Source: Gammaproteobacteria bacterium
GTDB lineage: Bacteria > Pseudomonadota > Gammaproteobacteria > Ga0077536
Length of the DNA: 64,000 nucleotides
Direction of reading: 5' to 3'
Assembly: GCA_024234975.1 (NCBI GenBank)
Contig: JACKNH010000011.1
Location: forward strand, 65,973-129,972
The translations under genes and the position numbers were made by a program. Positions within the stretch are counted from its first letter, which is position 1, and each line of letters begins with the position of its first letter. This document shows, in pieces, positions 1 to 7,439 of this stretch. Under the pieces are notes generated by a model. It searched no databases and was not told where the DNA came from. It was given only the letters and a program-made list of their open reading frames with translations.

Positions 1-636
1 GGCCTCGCGCTGTCTGCGCCAGCGACGGTATTGGCCCAGCAGTCACCCGAGCAACTACAGCAGGCACTGACCCGCGCGCAGGCGATGTTGCGTCAGCAAT
101 CCCAGCAGCGGGCCCAGATGGAGGCGGACCTCGCCCGACTTCGGAATGAACACGCCGCCACCGAGCGCAAACTGGAAACGCTCAACGGCCAGGTGAAAAC
201 CCTGCAGCAGGAACTGGCGCAGACGCGGCAAGGCGCCGAGCAGGCGCAGGCCCGATCAGCCGCGACCCAGGAGCGCGCGGAGCGCCAGTTCACAGCAACC
301 CGTCAGGAATTGAATGACCTTGCAGCGAAGCACGAGGCACTGACGGCGGAACATGCGTCTCTGGTGAGCGGAAACGAACGACTCGAAATGGAATTCGCGG
401 CAGTCACGCGTGATCTGGAAGACGCGCGGCAGCGAAACCTTGCGCTCTATCAGACCGTAGAGGAACTCGCATCACTGTATACCGATAAGTCGGCGATGGA
501 CGCGCTGATGCAGCGCGAACCGTTCACGGGTATCAAGCGGGTTCAAATCCAGAACATGATGCAACAGTTCAAGGACGATGCTTACCTTCAACTGCTGGAT
601 TCCAATCTTGAGTCTGCTGGCCAGGCGGAGCCCTGA
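1..636 (+). CDS. Secreted coiled-coil protein, 5' end outside window
   Basis: The reading frame is open from the first base of the window, so the gene starts upstream. The first visible residues, LALSAPATVLAQQ, look like the end of a Sec signal peptide with cleavage after VLA, which predicts a periplasmic protein. The mature part is about 200 residues, rich in Gln, Ala, Glu and Arg, and has the heptad-like pattern of a long coiled coil up to about residue 150. The tail is a short mixed segment ending SAGQAEP. No enzymatic motif is seen. It ends 13 bases before the TPR lipoprotein gene, so the two are probably one transcript, and a role in envelope or exopolysaccharide assembly is inferred only from that neighbour. 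The TTG at 31 falls inside the leader and is unlikely to be the start. Confidence 0.65.
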   Translation, partial: GLALSAPATVLAQQSPEQLQQALTRAQAMLRQQSQQRAQMEADLARLRNEHAATERKLETLNGQVKTLQQELAQTRQGAEQAQARSAATQERAERQFTATRQELNDLAAKHEALTAEHASLVSGNERLEMEFAAVTRDLEDARQRNLALYQTVEELASLYTDKSAMDALMQREPFTGIKRVQIQNMMQQFKDDAYLQLLDSNLESAGQAEP

Positions 637-649
637 AGCAGGCCGGGTT

Positions 650-3076
650 ATGGCTGCCTTAATCCAGAATTACCGCGTCAGCCTGAAACGGCCGGTGTAT
701 GGCGTTTTCCTTGTAATCGTTCTTTCGGTTCTTGCAGGCTGCGGCAGCCCGGAGGACCGACAGGCCCGGTATTTCGCCCACGGGCAGGATTTTTACCAAG
801 AAGGGAATTTCGAGAAGGCGCGGGTTGAATTCCGCAACGTGCTGCAAATCGATCCGCATAATGTCGAGGCGCGGATGGCGTTGGCCCGGAGTCTCCTGGG
901 CTTGCAGAACTGGCAGGATGGCGCGCGGCAGTTGCTGGCGGTGCTGCATGAAGATGCGGCCCACGTTGGCGCCAATTTTGAACTCGGCCAGCTGTATCTC
1001 AGGGCGCGTAATATCGAGTCAGCGCGCAAGCATGCCGAAGCGATTCTCACTGTCGACGCCAACAATCCGGATGGTATGACGCTGCTGGCGGGTGTCCTGC
1101 TCGCCGAGGGCGACGCCAAAGGCGCGGATGAGGCCATCGCCAAGGTGCTTGCCCTGTCACCGTGGCACAAGCATGCCACAGCGCTTGAAGCTCGCCTGCT
1201 GGTCAGTCGCGGGGACTACTCCGCGGCAGCACAAATCGTGCGTCATTGGCTGGCGCAATCTCCTGGCGACATAGAAATGCGTGCAGTGCTCGTCTCAATT
1301 CTGGACGAGGCCGGGGATATCGATTCCGCCATCGTCGAGATGGCTGAGGTCGTGGCGCTTGCCGACGATAGTCTTCCTTATCGCCTGAATCTCGCCCGCT
1401 ATCTGCTGGAGCATACGCGGTTGGACGCAGCTGAATCGGTGCTGCGGGAGGCGGCGACAGGGTTCCCCGATGACAGCGACAGTAAAATCATGCTGGCAGA
1501 GATCGTCGCGCGCAAATCCGGTCGGCCCGCGGCAATCGCTCTGCTGCGCTCGATGCTCTCACGTAACGAGGGTGATTATCGACTCCAATTCGAGTTGGGG
1601 CGGTTACTCGTCAGCGAAAGCCTTTGGGCTGAGGCACGCACCGTTTATGACGATGCCATTCGGCGGGCAGGCGACAAGTCACCGCTGGCAAACAGTGCAC
1701 GTACGCGACTTGCAGCCGTGGCGGCGCGCCAGGGTAACCTGGACGAAGCCAATAACATCATTACCACGGTCCTGCAAAACAACCCACGGGACAAGGAAGG
1801 CCTGACATTGCGCGGTACCCTGGCGCTCACGCGGGGAGATGCCGCGGCAGCGATTGCGGATTTCAGAAGTGTGCAGCGTGAGGATGCCGGTGACGTCAAT
1901 GTCCGGCGGATGCTGGTGCGGGCGCATCTCGCCAATCACGAACCAGAGCTCGCCATTGATCAACTACGCAAGGGCATTGAGCAGGACCCGGCGGCGACCG
2001 TACTCCGCGCCGAGCTGGCGGATGTCTACCTGCGAACGAATAACGTCGAGGGCGCTACCGATCAGCTGAATGACATTTTGCGCGTCGAGCCGGCCAATCT
2101 CGATGCGCTGAAATCGCTGTTTCAGATTGATGCCGCGCGCAAGGACTGGTTTCGCGCCTTGACGGATGCCCAAAGGATCCAACAACAGTTTCCCGACGAC
2201 TCGCTAGGCTGGCATTTCGCCGGGATTGCCTATCAGGCGATGCACAAGCCTGACGACAGCATCTCGGCATTTGTCACGGCGCTGGAAAAAGCACCAGACG
2301 CTATTCAGCCGTTGACTCTCCTGGTGCGGGCCTACCTGTCAAATCAGCAGCAGCAGCGCGCATTCGAACTCGTGCAGACGACACTGAATTCGAACAACCG
2401 GAATTTCGTCGCCGCCAACCTGCTCGGAGAATTGCAACTGGGCGTCGGCGACTACGAAGCCGCGCGCAAGGCGTTCGAGCTGGCGATGACGGCGAATCCA
2501 CGCTGGGACATTCCCTACCGAAATCTCGCAGCGACCTATCTTGTGCTCGGCGATAGTGCGGCTGTAAGCAAAACCCTGGAATCCGGAATCGCGGCGACCA
2601 AGGGCTCTGCCTTGCTGATTACGACCTATGCCAACCAGATGGCGGAATTCGGCCAGTTGGACAAGGCGATTGAAAAATACTCGGAAATTCTTGCTGCCAA
2701 TCCCGATTCAGAACTTGCGACCAATAATCTGGCGATGCTGCTTGCAGAGTACCGCTATGACGATCCGCCCAGCATGGCGCGCGCAAAGGAACTGGTGGCG
2801 TCGTTGGCTGGCTCTGATAATCCTGGCTACCAGGACACGGTAGGGTGGGTGTACTACCGCGCGGGCAACTTTGCCGAGGCTGTCGAGTATCTTCAGCGCG
2901 CCGCGAACGCCATGTCAGACTCAGCCGTCATCCGTTACCACCTGGGGATGGCGCTGCTGGCGGAAGGCAACAAGCTTTCGGCGTCATCCCACCTGCAGTT
3001 TGCGGTGGATGCAGGTGTGAATTTCCGGGGCCTGGAGACCGCCAGGGCACGGCTTACGGAATTGGCGGGGATCTGA
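650..3076 (+). CDS. TPR-repeat lipoprotein, PEP-CTERM system PrsT-like
   Basis: The start at 650 gives a lipoprotein signal peptide with lipobox LAGC at about residue 30; the open frame extends back to 578 but without a leader. The roughly 780-residue mature part is a run of tetratricopeptide repeats, beginning FAHGQDFYQEGNFEKARVEF, with the W/LG/Y/A/F/P spacing of TPRs recurring to the C-terminus. This length, the N-terminal Cys and the continuous TPR layout match the PrsT-type lipoproteins of PEP-CTERM/exosortase and exopolysaccharide loci. The likely role is a scaffold at the inner or outer membrane for polymer or protein export. It follows the coiled-coil gene by 13 bases. No exosortase is in the window, so the PrsT assignment rests on architecture only and a generic TPR lipoprotein remains possible. 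Confidence 0.7.
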   Translation: MAALIQNYRVSLKRPVYGVFLVIVLSVLAGCGSPEDRQARYFAHGQDFYQEGNFEKARVEFRNVLQIDPHNVEARMALARSLLGLQNWQDGARQLLAVLHEDAAHVGANFELGQLYLRARNIESARKHAEAILTVDANNPDGMTLLAGVLLAEGDAKGADEAIAKVLALSPWHKHATALEARLLVSRGDYSAAAQIVRHWLAQSPGDIEMRAVLVSILDEAGDIDSAIVEMAEVVALADDSLPYRLNLARYLLEHTRLDAAESVLREAATGFPDDSDSKIMLAEIVARKSGRPAAIALLRSMLSRNEGDYRLQFELGRLLVSESLWAEARTVYDDAIRRAGDKSPLANSARTRLAAVAARQGNLDEANNIITTVLQNNPRDKEGLTLRGTLALTRGDAAAAIADFRSVQREDAGDVNVRRMLVRAHLANHEPELAIDQLRKGIEQDPAATVLRAELADVYLRTNNVEGATDQLNDILRVEPANLDALKSLFQIDAARKDWFRALTDAQRIQQQFPDDSLGWHFAGIAYQAMHKPDDSISAFVTALEKAPDAIQPLTLLVRAYLSNQQQQRAFELVQTTLNSNNRNFVAANLLGELQLGVGDYEAARKAFELAMTANPRWDIPYRNLAATYLVLGDSAAVSKTLESGIAATKGSALLITTYANQMAEFGQLDKAIEKYSEILAANPDSELATNNLAMLLAEYRYDDPPSMARAKELVASLAGSDNPGYQDTVGWVYYRAGNFAEAVEYLQRAANAMSDSAVIRYHLGMALLAEGNKLSASSHLQFAVDAGVNFRGLETARARLTELAGI

Positions 3077-3186
3077 ACGAACTTGGTATCGCGTAAATGG
3101 CTGGCCGCAGGTTCACTGCAGCCCGTTGATCAGCGCATGTGTATTCCAGGCATTTACTCCGTACCCCTGGGCAAATGAATTGGGGT

Positions 3187-3217
3187 AAAACCCGCCGCCG
3201 ATAGTGCCGGCGGCGGG
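3187..3217 (-). terminator. Rho-independent terminator of the phosphoesterase gene
   Basis: CCCGCCGCCG (3191-3200) pairs perfectly over 10 bp with CGGCGGCGGG (3208-3217) across a 7-base loop. On the minus strand the hairpin is followed by TTTTA. It lies 30 bases past the phosphoesterase stop codon. Confidence 0.85.
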
Positions 3218-3247
3218 TGGTTGACTCACTTTCCGTGTGCGCCCGGA

Positions 3248-4309
3248 TTACAGGTTCTCGGGAACGATTCTGGCTGACACCGCGAATACCTCCGGCGTGC
3301 GCGGGTCGACATTGACTTTCACCCAGTGCTCGTCGCCTTCACCAAATGTTTCAACGCGGGTCAGCGTCGGTACGACGATGGCTGGTTCCGGATTGGCCCA
3401 TACCGGCCCCAGGCGCGGTGTGTCGACGCGGAACAGGTGTGAGTCACCATGGACGAGCAGCACCGGCTTGCCGAATGCCTGGGTCAGTTCGAACAGCTTG
3501 TTCAGGAAATCATCGAAGCCCAGGCGTGCCGGGTCGCCATTGGCGAATTCCAACGCCATGTCGGCTTGCATAGACACCACCAGCCCTGCAGCACCGCGTG
3601 AGCTCGCGGTTGCGAACGCCGATTCAAGCCAGACCAGATTGGCCTCGTTTCGCGCGGTGTATTCAGCCAGACGATCAGCGCGAGGTGTGGCCGCCGTGTC
3701 GGTGGGGTCATATGGGCTCCATGGCCGCAGATTGTTGGCGCTTCCCACGACATGAGTTTGCACGAACATCACGCGGTTGCGCATGAACATGGTGTTTTCA
3801 ACGAACTGCTCGTAGCCGGCCATGTTAGCCTGGGTCATCACGCGCATCGGGTGGCCGCCCGTGCTGAAGTTCGGGTTTGGAAAGAACAGATCCCTGATGA
3901 ACTGCAGACGTTCCAACGGATAGTATCCACCGTTATTCGCACGGTGGCAGTCTGTCCATTCGTTGTCGCCGGGCGTGTAGATCAACGGGATACGCAGTTG
4001 CTGCAGCTGGTTAAAGCGACGAATCAACCGCTCGTCGGAGCATTCCGTGCCACCGCTCTTCACATCACCGATATGGATGACGAATTCCACCGTGCGATCG
4101 CGGTTGATGTTAGTCAACATATTGTCAAAAGCCGGTTCCACGGCGTCGCCGTATGGACCATCGCCGATGAGGGCGAAGGCGAACGATGAAGCGCCGTATT
4201 CGTGCGCATTGCCGCGGCCATCATCGTGGCGGTCGCGGTCTGCAGCGTGTGCAGATACGATCACCGCGCTGGATACGGCCACTGCCAATGCAAGCTTTTT
4301 CAAAATCAT
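3248..4309 (-). CDS. Secreted calcineurin-like metallophosphoesterase
   Basis: This 353-residue protein starts at 4309, where GGGAGAG precedes the ATG and a Sec signal peptide follows (MILKKLALAVAVSSA to AHA-A). The open frame upstream to 4549 has no leader and is rejected. Metallophosphatase motifs are visible: an N-terminal GDGPYGD block in place of the usual GDxH, then HIGDVKSG and PGDNEWTD, and a late VHGDSHLF that supplies histidine ligands for the dinuclear metal centre. The protein probably hydrolyses phosphomonoesters or diesters in the periplasm. It is divergent from a glycerophosphodiester phosphodiesterase, and its upstream region carries three Pho-box-like repeats, which suggests induction by phosphate starvation. 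The substrate cannot be read from the sequence. Confidence 0.85.
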   Translation of the reverse strand: MILKKLALAVAVSSAVIVSAHAADRDRHDDGRGNAHEYGASSFAFALIGDGPYGDAVEPAFDNMLTNINRDRTVEFVIHIGDVKSGGTECSDERLIRRFNQLQQLRIPLIYTPGDNEWTDCHRANNGGYYPLERLQFIRDLFFPNPNFSTGGHPMRVMTQANMAGYEQFVENTMFMRNRVMFVQTHVVGSANNLRPWSPYDPTDTAATPRADRLAEYTARNEANLVWLESAFATASSRGAAGLVVSMQADMALEFANGDPARLGFDDFLNKLFELTQAFGKPVLLVHGDSHLFRVDTPRLGPVWANPEPAIVVPTLTRVETFGEGDEHWVKVNVDPRTPEVFAVSARIVPENL

Positions 4310-4392
4310 GTATCTCTCCCGAAGTCCGTTCTGTGCTGGAAATGCATCTGAATCGATGCGGTTCGATCGCCAATGGTTTTGGCGACGCGAGG

Positions 4393-4437
4393 AATCTAGC
4401 CGGCAACAATGAACGGCAGGTGACACCATCGTGACAG
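4393..4437 (-). promoter_or_regulatory. Pho-box promoter for the metallophosphoesterase
   Basis: On the minus strand three heptamers repeat every 11 bases: CTGTCAC (4437-4431), GTGTCAC (4426-4420) and CGTTCAT (4415-4409), each separated by 4 bases. They resemble the PhoB half-site CTGTCAT. Exactly 10 bases after the last repeat is TAGATT (4398-4393), a candidate -10. This is the spacing of known PhoB-activated promoters, where the Pho box replaces the -35. The gene start is 84 bases downstream. Confidence 0.6.
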
Positions 4438-4571
4438 TAGAGTGATCGTGATGTTGCGAAGGGACTGTCGAAGAACCTACGCGGTTGAAAAGTGATTCGT
4501 TCTGGTGCTTAAGATGTTTACTGCGGGCGCTTGCATTGTTCTCGTGCACGCCGCATGGAGCGATAACATAA

Positions 4572-4616
4572 CGTTCATATTGCTGCCACGCGGATGAAAA
4601 CTTTGATGCCTAGCTT
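4572..4616 (+). promoter_or_regulatory. Pho-box-like promoter for the glycerophosphodiesterase
   Basis: On the plus strand CGTTCAT (4572-4578) and CTGCCAC (4583-4589) are separated by 4 bases and match the PhoB half-site at 5 and 6 of 7 positions. A weak third repeat position (4594-4600) and a possible -10, TAGCTT (4611-4616), keep the same 11-base phase and 10-base gap as on the opposite strand. It is weaker than the minus-strand copy. The start codon is at 4668. Confidence 0.45.
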
Positions 4617-4667
4617 CTCTGACCTGAGGGCGGCAATGATGCCGGTCGCATTCAGGAGGGTAATACT

Positions 4668-5993
4668 ATGTTGTCGAACAATTCACTGAAATTGGCAGGT
4701 AGTGGTTTGGCCATGGTCGCAGGCATGGGGATGTGCCTGACGGCGTGGGCAGGCAACGGTAGTGGTGGCAGAGACCATCAGCAGGACAATGAACGACACG
4801 GGCACCATGGCGACCATGGGCGCCATCTCGGAAAGAACGACCCGGAGGTACAACTGGGGCCAAGACCGTTCTTTCTGTTGGGAAGCCTTGAGGAGGGTGA
4901 TCTGAAGGACAAGCTGCTGCAATGCCAGTCAGGCCCGTTCTATCAGACGGATTTTTCCATCGGCCATCGCGGTGGTGGCACGTTGCAGTTTCCGGAGCAT
5001 ACGGCCGAGTCGCACGAGGCCGGCGCGCGAATGGGCGCAGGGATCATGGAATGTGATGTCACCTTCACCAGCGACGGTGAACTGGTTTGCCGCCATAGCG
5101 AATGCGATCTGCACACCACCACCAATATCGTCGATACGCCCCTGAACAATAAATGTTCTGTGCCGTGGGCAGGTGCTGGTTCACAACCGCGTTGCTGCAC
5201 CAGTGATCTGACGGTAGACGAGTTCAAATCATTGCAAGGCAAGATGGATGCTTCCAATCCTGCTGCCGCGACGGCCGCAGGTTACCTGGGTGGGACGGCC
5301 GATTGGCGTACGGACCTGTACAACAGTCGCGGGATGCTGCTGACCCACAAGGAAAGTATTGATCTCATCAAATCGTTGGGTGGGCGCTTTACGCCGGAAC
5401 TGAAGGGCGGAAATCCGCAGCGCATCGCGGCGATTTTCGGCAGCCAGGAAGCCTATGCCCAGAAGATGATCGATGAGTACAAGGAAGCCGGTATTCCTCC
5501 GGAGGACGTCTGGGCACAGAGCTTCAACAAGGATGATGTGTTGTACTGGATTGCGCATGAGCCGGCATTCGGTCAGCAGGCGGTATTCCTTGATGACATC
5601 GATCCGACAGACGGCAACCCGGACAACGATCTGCCGCCGACGCTTGATGAATTGCGTGATCTCAAATCTGCTGGTGTACAAGTGATTGCGCCGCCGATGT
5701 GGGCGCTGCTGACGGTCAATAATCGCGGTGAAATCGTTCCTTCGCAGTACGCGATGGACGCCCGAACCGCCGGCCTGGATATCATCACCTGGACCTTCGA
5801 GCGCTCTGACTTGCGCAAGGGCGCCGCCGGAGGCGGTTGGTATTATCGCTTCGACCCGAATGGCGTCGCAGTCAAGACTGATGGCGATATGTACAAGGCC
5901 CTCGATGTGCTGGCCAAGGACGTTGGCATTCTTGGCATCTTTTCCGACTGGTCAGCAACCGTCACCTATTATGCGAATTGCATGGATCTCTGA
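4668..5993 (+). CDS. Secreted glycerophosphodiester phosphodiesterase
   Basis: This 441-residue protein has a strong AGGAGGG ribosome binding site and a Sec leader ending CLTAWA-G. After a His/Gly/Asp-rich linker (about residues 31-62) comes the GDPD TIM-barrel: GHRGG at about residue 99, PEHT about 10 residues later, then the ECDV metal/catalytic pair and the CRHSECDL segment. FTPELKGG and a conserved late WTFERSD segment complete the fold. The enzyme would cleave deacylated phospholipid diesters to glycerol 3-phosphate and an alcohol in the periplasm, as in phosphate scavenging. It is divergent from a phosphoesterase with Pho-box-like sites between them. Two Cys pairs (around NKCSVP and RCCTSD) suggest disulfides in the exported protein. 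Confidence 0.88.
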   Translation: MLSNNSLKLAGSGLAMVAGMGMCLTAWAGNGSGGRDHQQDNERHGHHGDHGRHLGKNDPEVQLGPRPFFLLGSLEEGDLKDKLLQCQSGPFYQTDFSIGHRGGGTLQFPEHTAESHEAGARMGAGIMECDVTFTSDGELVCRHSECDLHTTTNIVDTPLNNKCSVPWAGAGSQPRCCTSDLTVDEFKSLQGKMDASNPAAATAAGYLGGTADWRTDLYNSRGMLLTHKESIDLIKSLGGRFTPELKGGNPQRIAAIFGSQEAYAQKMIDEYKEAGIPPEDVWAQSFNKDDVLYWIAHEPAFGQQAVFLDDIDPTDGNPDNDLPPTLDELRDLKSAGVQVIAPPMWALLTVNNRGEIVPSQYAMDARTAGLDIITWTFERSDLRKGAAGGGWYYRFDPNGVAVKTDGDMYKALDVLAKDVGILGIFSDWSATVTYYANCMDL

Positions 5994-6042
5994 TTTGCCG
6001 GGCCGAGCCCCGTCGCCATAAATAGTCCGCAGTTTTCAAGTT

Positions 6043-6080
6043 GCCCTCGTCGGTCGGCCTTCCGACGGGGGTATTTTTTT
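6043..6080 (+). terminator. Rho-independent terminator of the GDPD gene
   Basis: CCCTCGTCGG pairs with CCGACGGGGG across a short loop and is followed by TATTTTTTT. It lies about 50 bases after the GDPD stop. Confidence 0.85.
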
Positions 6081-6084
6081 CCGC

Positions 6085-6153
6085 CATCCCGGACACCACG
6101 CAGCCCCTCTTTTCTCGTCATCCCGGACACCACGCAGCCCCACTTTTTTTCGT
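6085..6153 (+). repeat. Short tandem copies of a 34-35 base repeat
   Basis: Two near-identical units begin CATCCCGGACACCACGCAGC at 6085 and 6119. A third, altered unit starts at 6154 and forms the left arm of the palindromic element that follows. The 446 bases between the GDPD and MgtE genes hold only the terminator and these repeats. Confidence 0.75.
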
Positions 6154-6256
6154 CATCCCGGACACCGCGCAGCGGTGAGCCGGGATCCATCGGGCCTCTC
6201 TCCAAGCCACATGGATTCCGGCTCGCGCCCCCTTCGCAGGCCCGTCCGGAATGACG
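6151..6256. repeat. Palindromic intergenic repeat (REP/MITE-like)
   Basis: CGTCATCCCGGAC (6151-6163) is the inverted copy, with one mismatch, of GTCCGGAATGACG (6244-6256). Nested inside, GAGCCGGGATCCAT pairs with ATGGATTCCGGCTC. The element is about 106 bases, non-coding, and resembles the CGTCATCCCGGA-type intergenic palindromes found as dispersed repeats in many bacteria. No transposase lies next to it. Confidence 0.7.
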
Positions 6257-6439
6257 GAGCAGTAAGATGCAGCCCGTGCGGATTTCCCCGGCGTTGGGTG
6301 AGGCACAATCTTGTTGTACTAACTGATCCATGCCAATCACGGGGCCGCGCTTCGTCCACGGGTAGATGACCGCGCGGTGCCAAACCGCTATTCTGCGGTC
6401 ATCCCGAAAATCGAATTGTCGTATTCGCCGCGACCTGCC

Positions 6440-7417
6440 ATGTCTCAGCCAGAAAACTCCGCTGTGCGGGAAACCGCCGGGTCACACATGGTGACCTCGA
6501 TTCCGCGCGCCACACCACAGACAAGAGTCAGTGAAGTCATTGCGCAATTACGTGGCCGGAAATACGAATGCGCCGATACGATTTTCGTTGTCGACGATAC
6601 GGAACACCTGCTCGGCGTGGTCCGCATCAACGACTTGCTGGCCGACGGTGAACACTGCCTGGGTGACATCATGGAGGAGGAGCATCAGGCCGTGCGGACG
6701 GATGATGACCAGGAGCAGATCGCCATGCTGGCGATTGACCTCAACATGATTGTCGTGCCGGTGGTTGACGCCTCCGAGAAACTCATCGGCGCCGTGCCAC
6801 CTGAAGCGCTGTTCCGCATACTGCGCGATGAGCACATGGAGGACTTGCAGCGTCTTGCCGGTATCGCGCTGCATGCCGAAGGGCCGGAGGTGGCGCTGAA
6901 CGCGCCGTTGTCCGACCGCTTCCTGCGCCGACTGCCATGGCTGGTATTCGGTCTGGTCGCCTCGTCGCTGATCACCTTCGTCATGGCCCGTTTCGAGGAG
7001 ACGCTTTCGGCCAACGTCGCCGTCGCATTTTTCGTCCCCGCGCTGGTGTATATCGCCGGCGCGATTGGCACCCAGGCGGTATCAGTCGCCGTGCGTGGGC
7101 TGGTGGATGAAGACTTGCGAATCGCGAGACTCCTGCGCGACGAATTGCTGATCGGTATCGCCATCGGTACCACGCTCGGCGTTATTTCGGCGGCGGCTGT
7201 GCACTTGACCTTCGGTGACCATGTGTTGGCGTTGGCGGTGGGTCTGGCGGTGCTGGGTGGAGGCGCGGTATCGGCGGTGGTCGGGTTCGGGCTGCCGTGG
7301 CTGTTTCGCCAGTTCGGTTTTGATCCTGCGCTGGGCAGCGGGCCTATCTGCACCATCATCCAGGATGTATCCAGCCTGTTCATCTACTTCGTGCTGGTGA
7401 CGCTGTTGGTCGTTTGA
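6440..7417 (+). CDS. MgtE-type divalent cation transporter lacking the N domain
   Basis: The protein is 325 residues from the ATG at 6440. A GTG at 6377 would add 21 residues that overlap repeat-like sequence, and neither start has a good ribosome binding site. Residues about 35-145 are a tandem CBS pair (TIFVVDDTEHLLGVVRINDL and MIVVPVVDASEKLIGAV). Five membrane segments follow from about residue 165, including the conserved DPALGSGPICTIIQDVSSLF signature that contains the pore Asp of MgtE. The usual N-terminal superhelical Mg-sensing domain of about 130 residues is missing, so gating may differ from classic MgtE. The product should move Mg2+ or a similar ion across the inner membrane. The next gene starts 22 bases later and may be co-transcribed. 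Confidence 0.85.
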   Translation: MSQPENSAVRETAGSHMVTSIPRATPQTRVSEVIAQLRGRKYECADTIFVVDDTEHLLGVVRINDLLADGEHCLGDIMEEEHQAVRTDDDQEQIAMLAIDLNMIVVPVVDASEKLIGAVPPEALFRILRDEHMEDLQRLAGIALHAEGPEVALNAPLSDRFLRRLPWLVFGLVASSLITFVMARFEETLSANVAVAFFVPALVYIAGAIGTQAVSVAVRGLVDEDLRIARLLRDELLIGIAIGTTLGVISAAAVHLTFGDHVLALAVGLAVLGGGAVSAVVGFGLPWLFRQFGFDPALGSGPICTIIQDVSSLFIYFVLVTLLVV

Positions 7418-7439
7418 TGGACTCGGAAGGGGGAGCGGG

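Noticed and set aside
3787..4189. Plus-strand frames opposite the metallophosphoesterase
   Set aside because: They are antisense shadows of a gene with a leader, a ribosome binding site and a terminator on the other strand.
6085..6160. Tandem repeats considered as a CRISPR array
   Set aside because: The repeat units touch each other with no unique spacers, and no cas gene is in the window.
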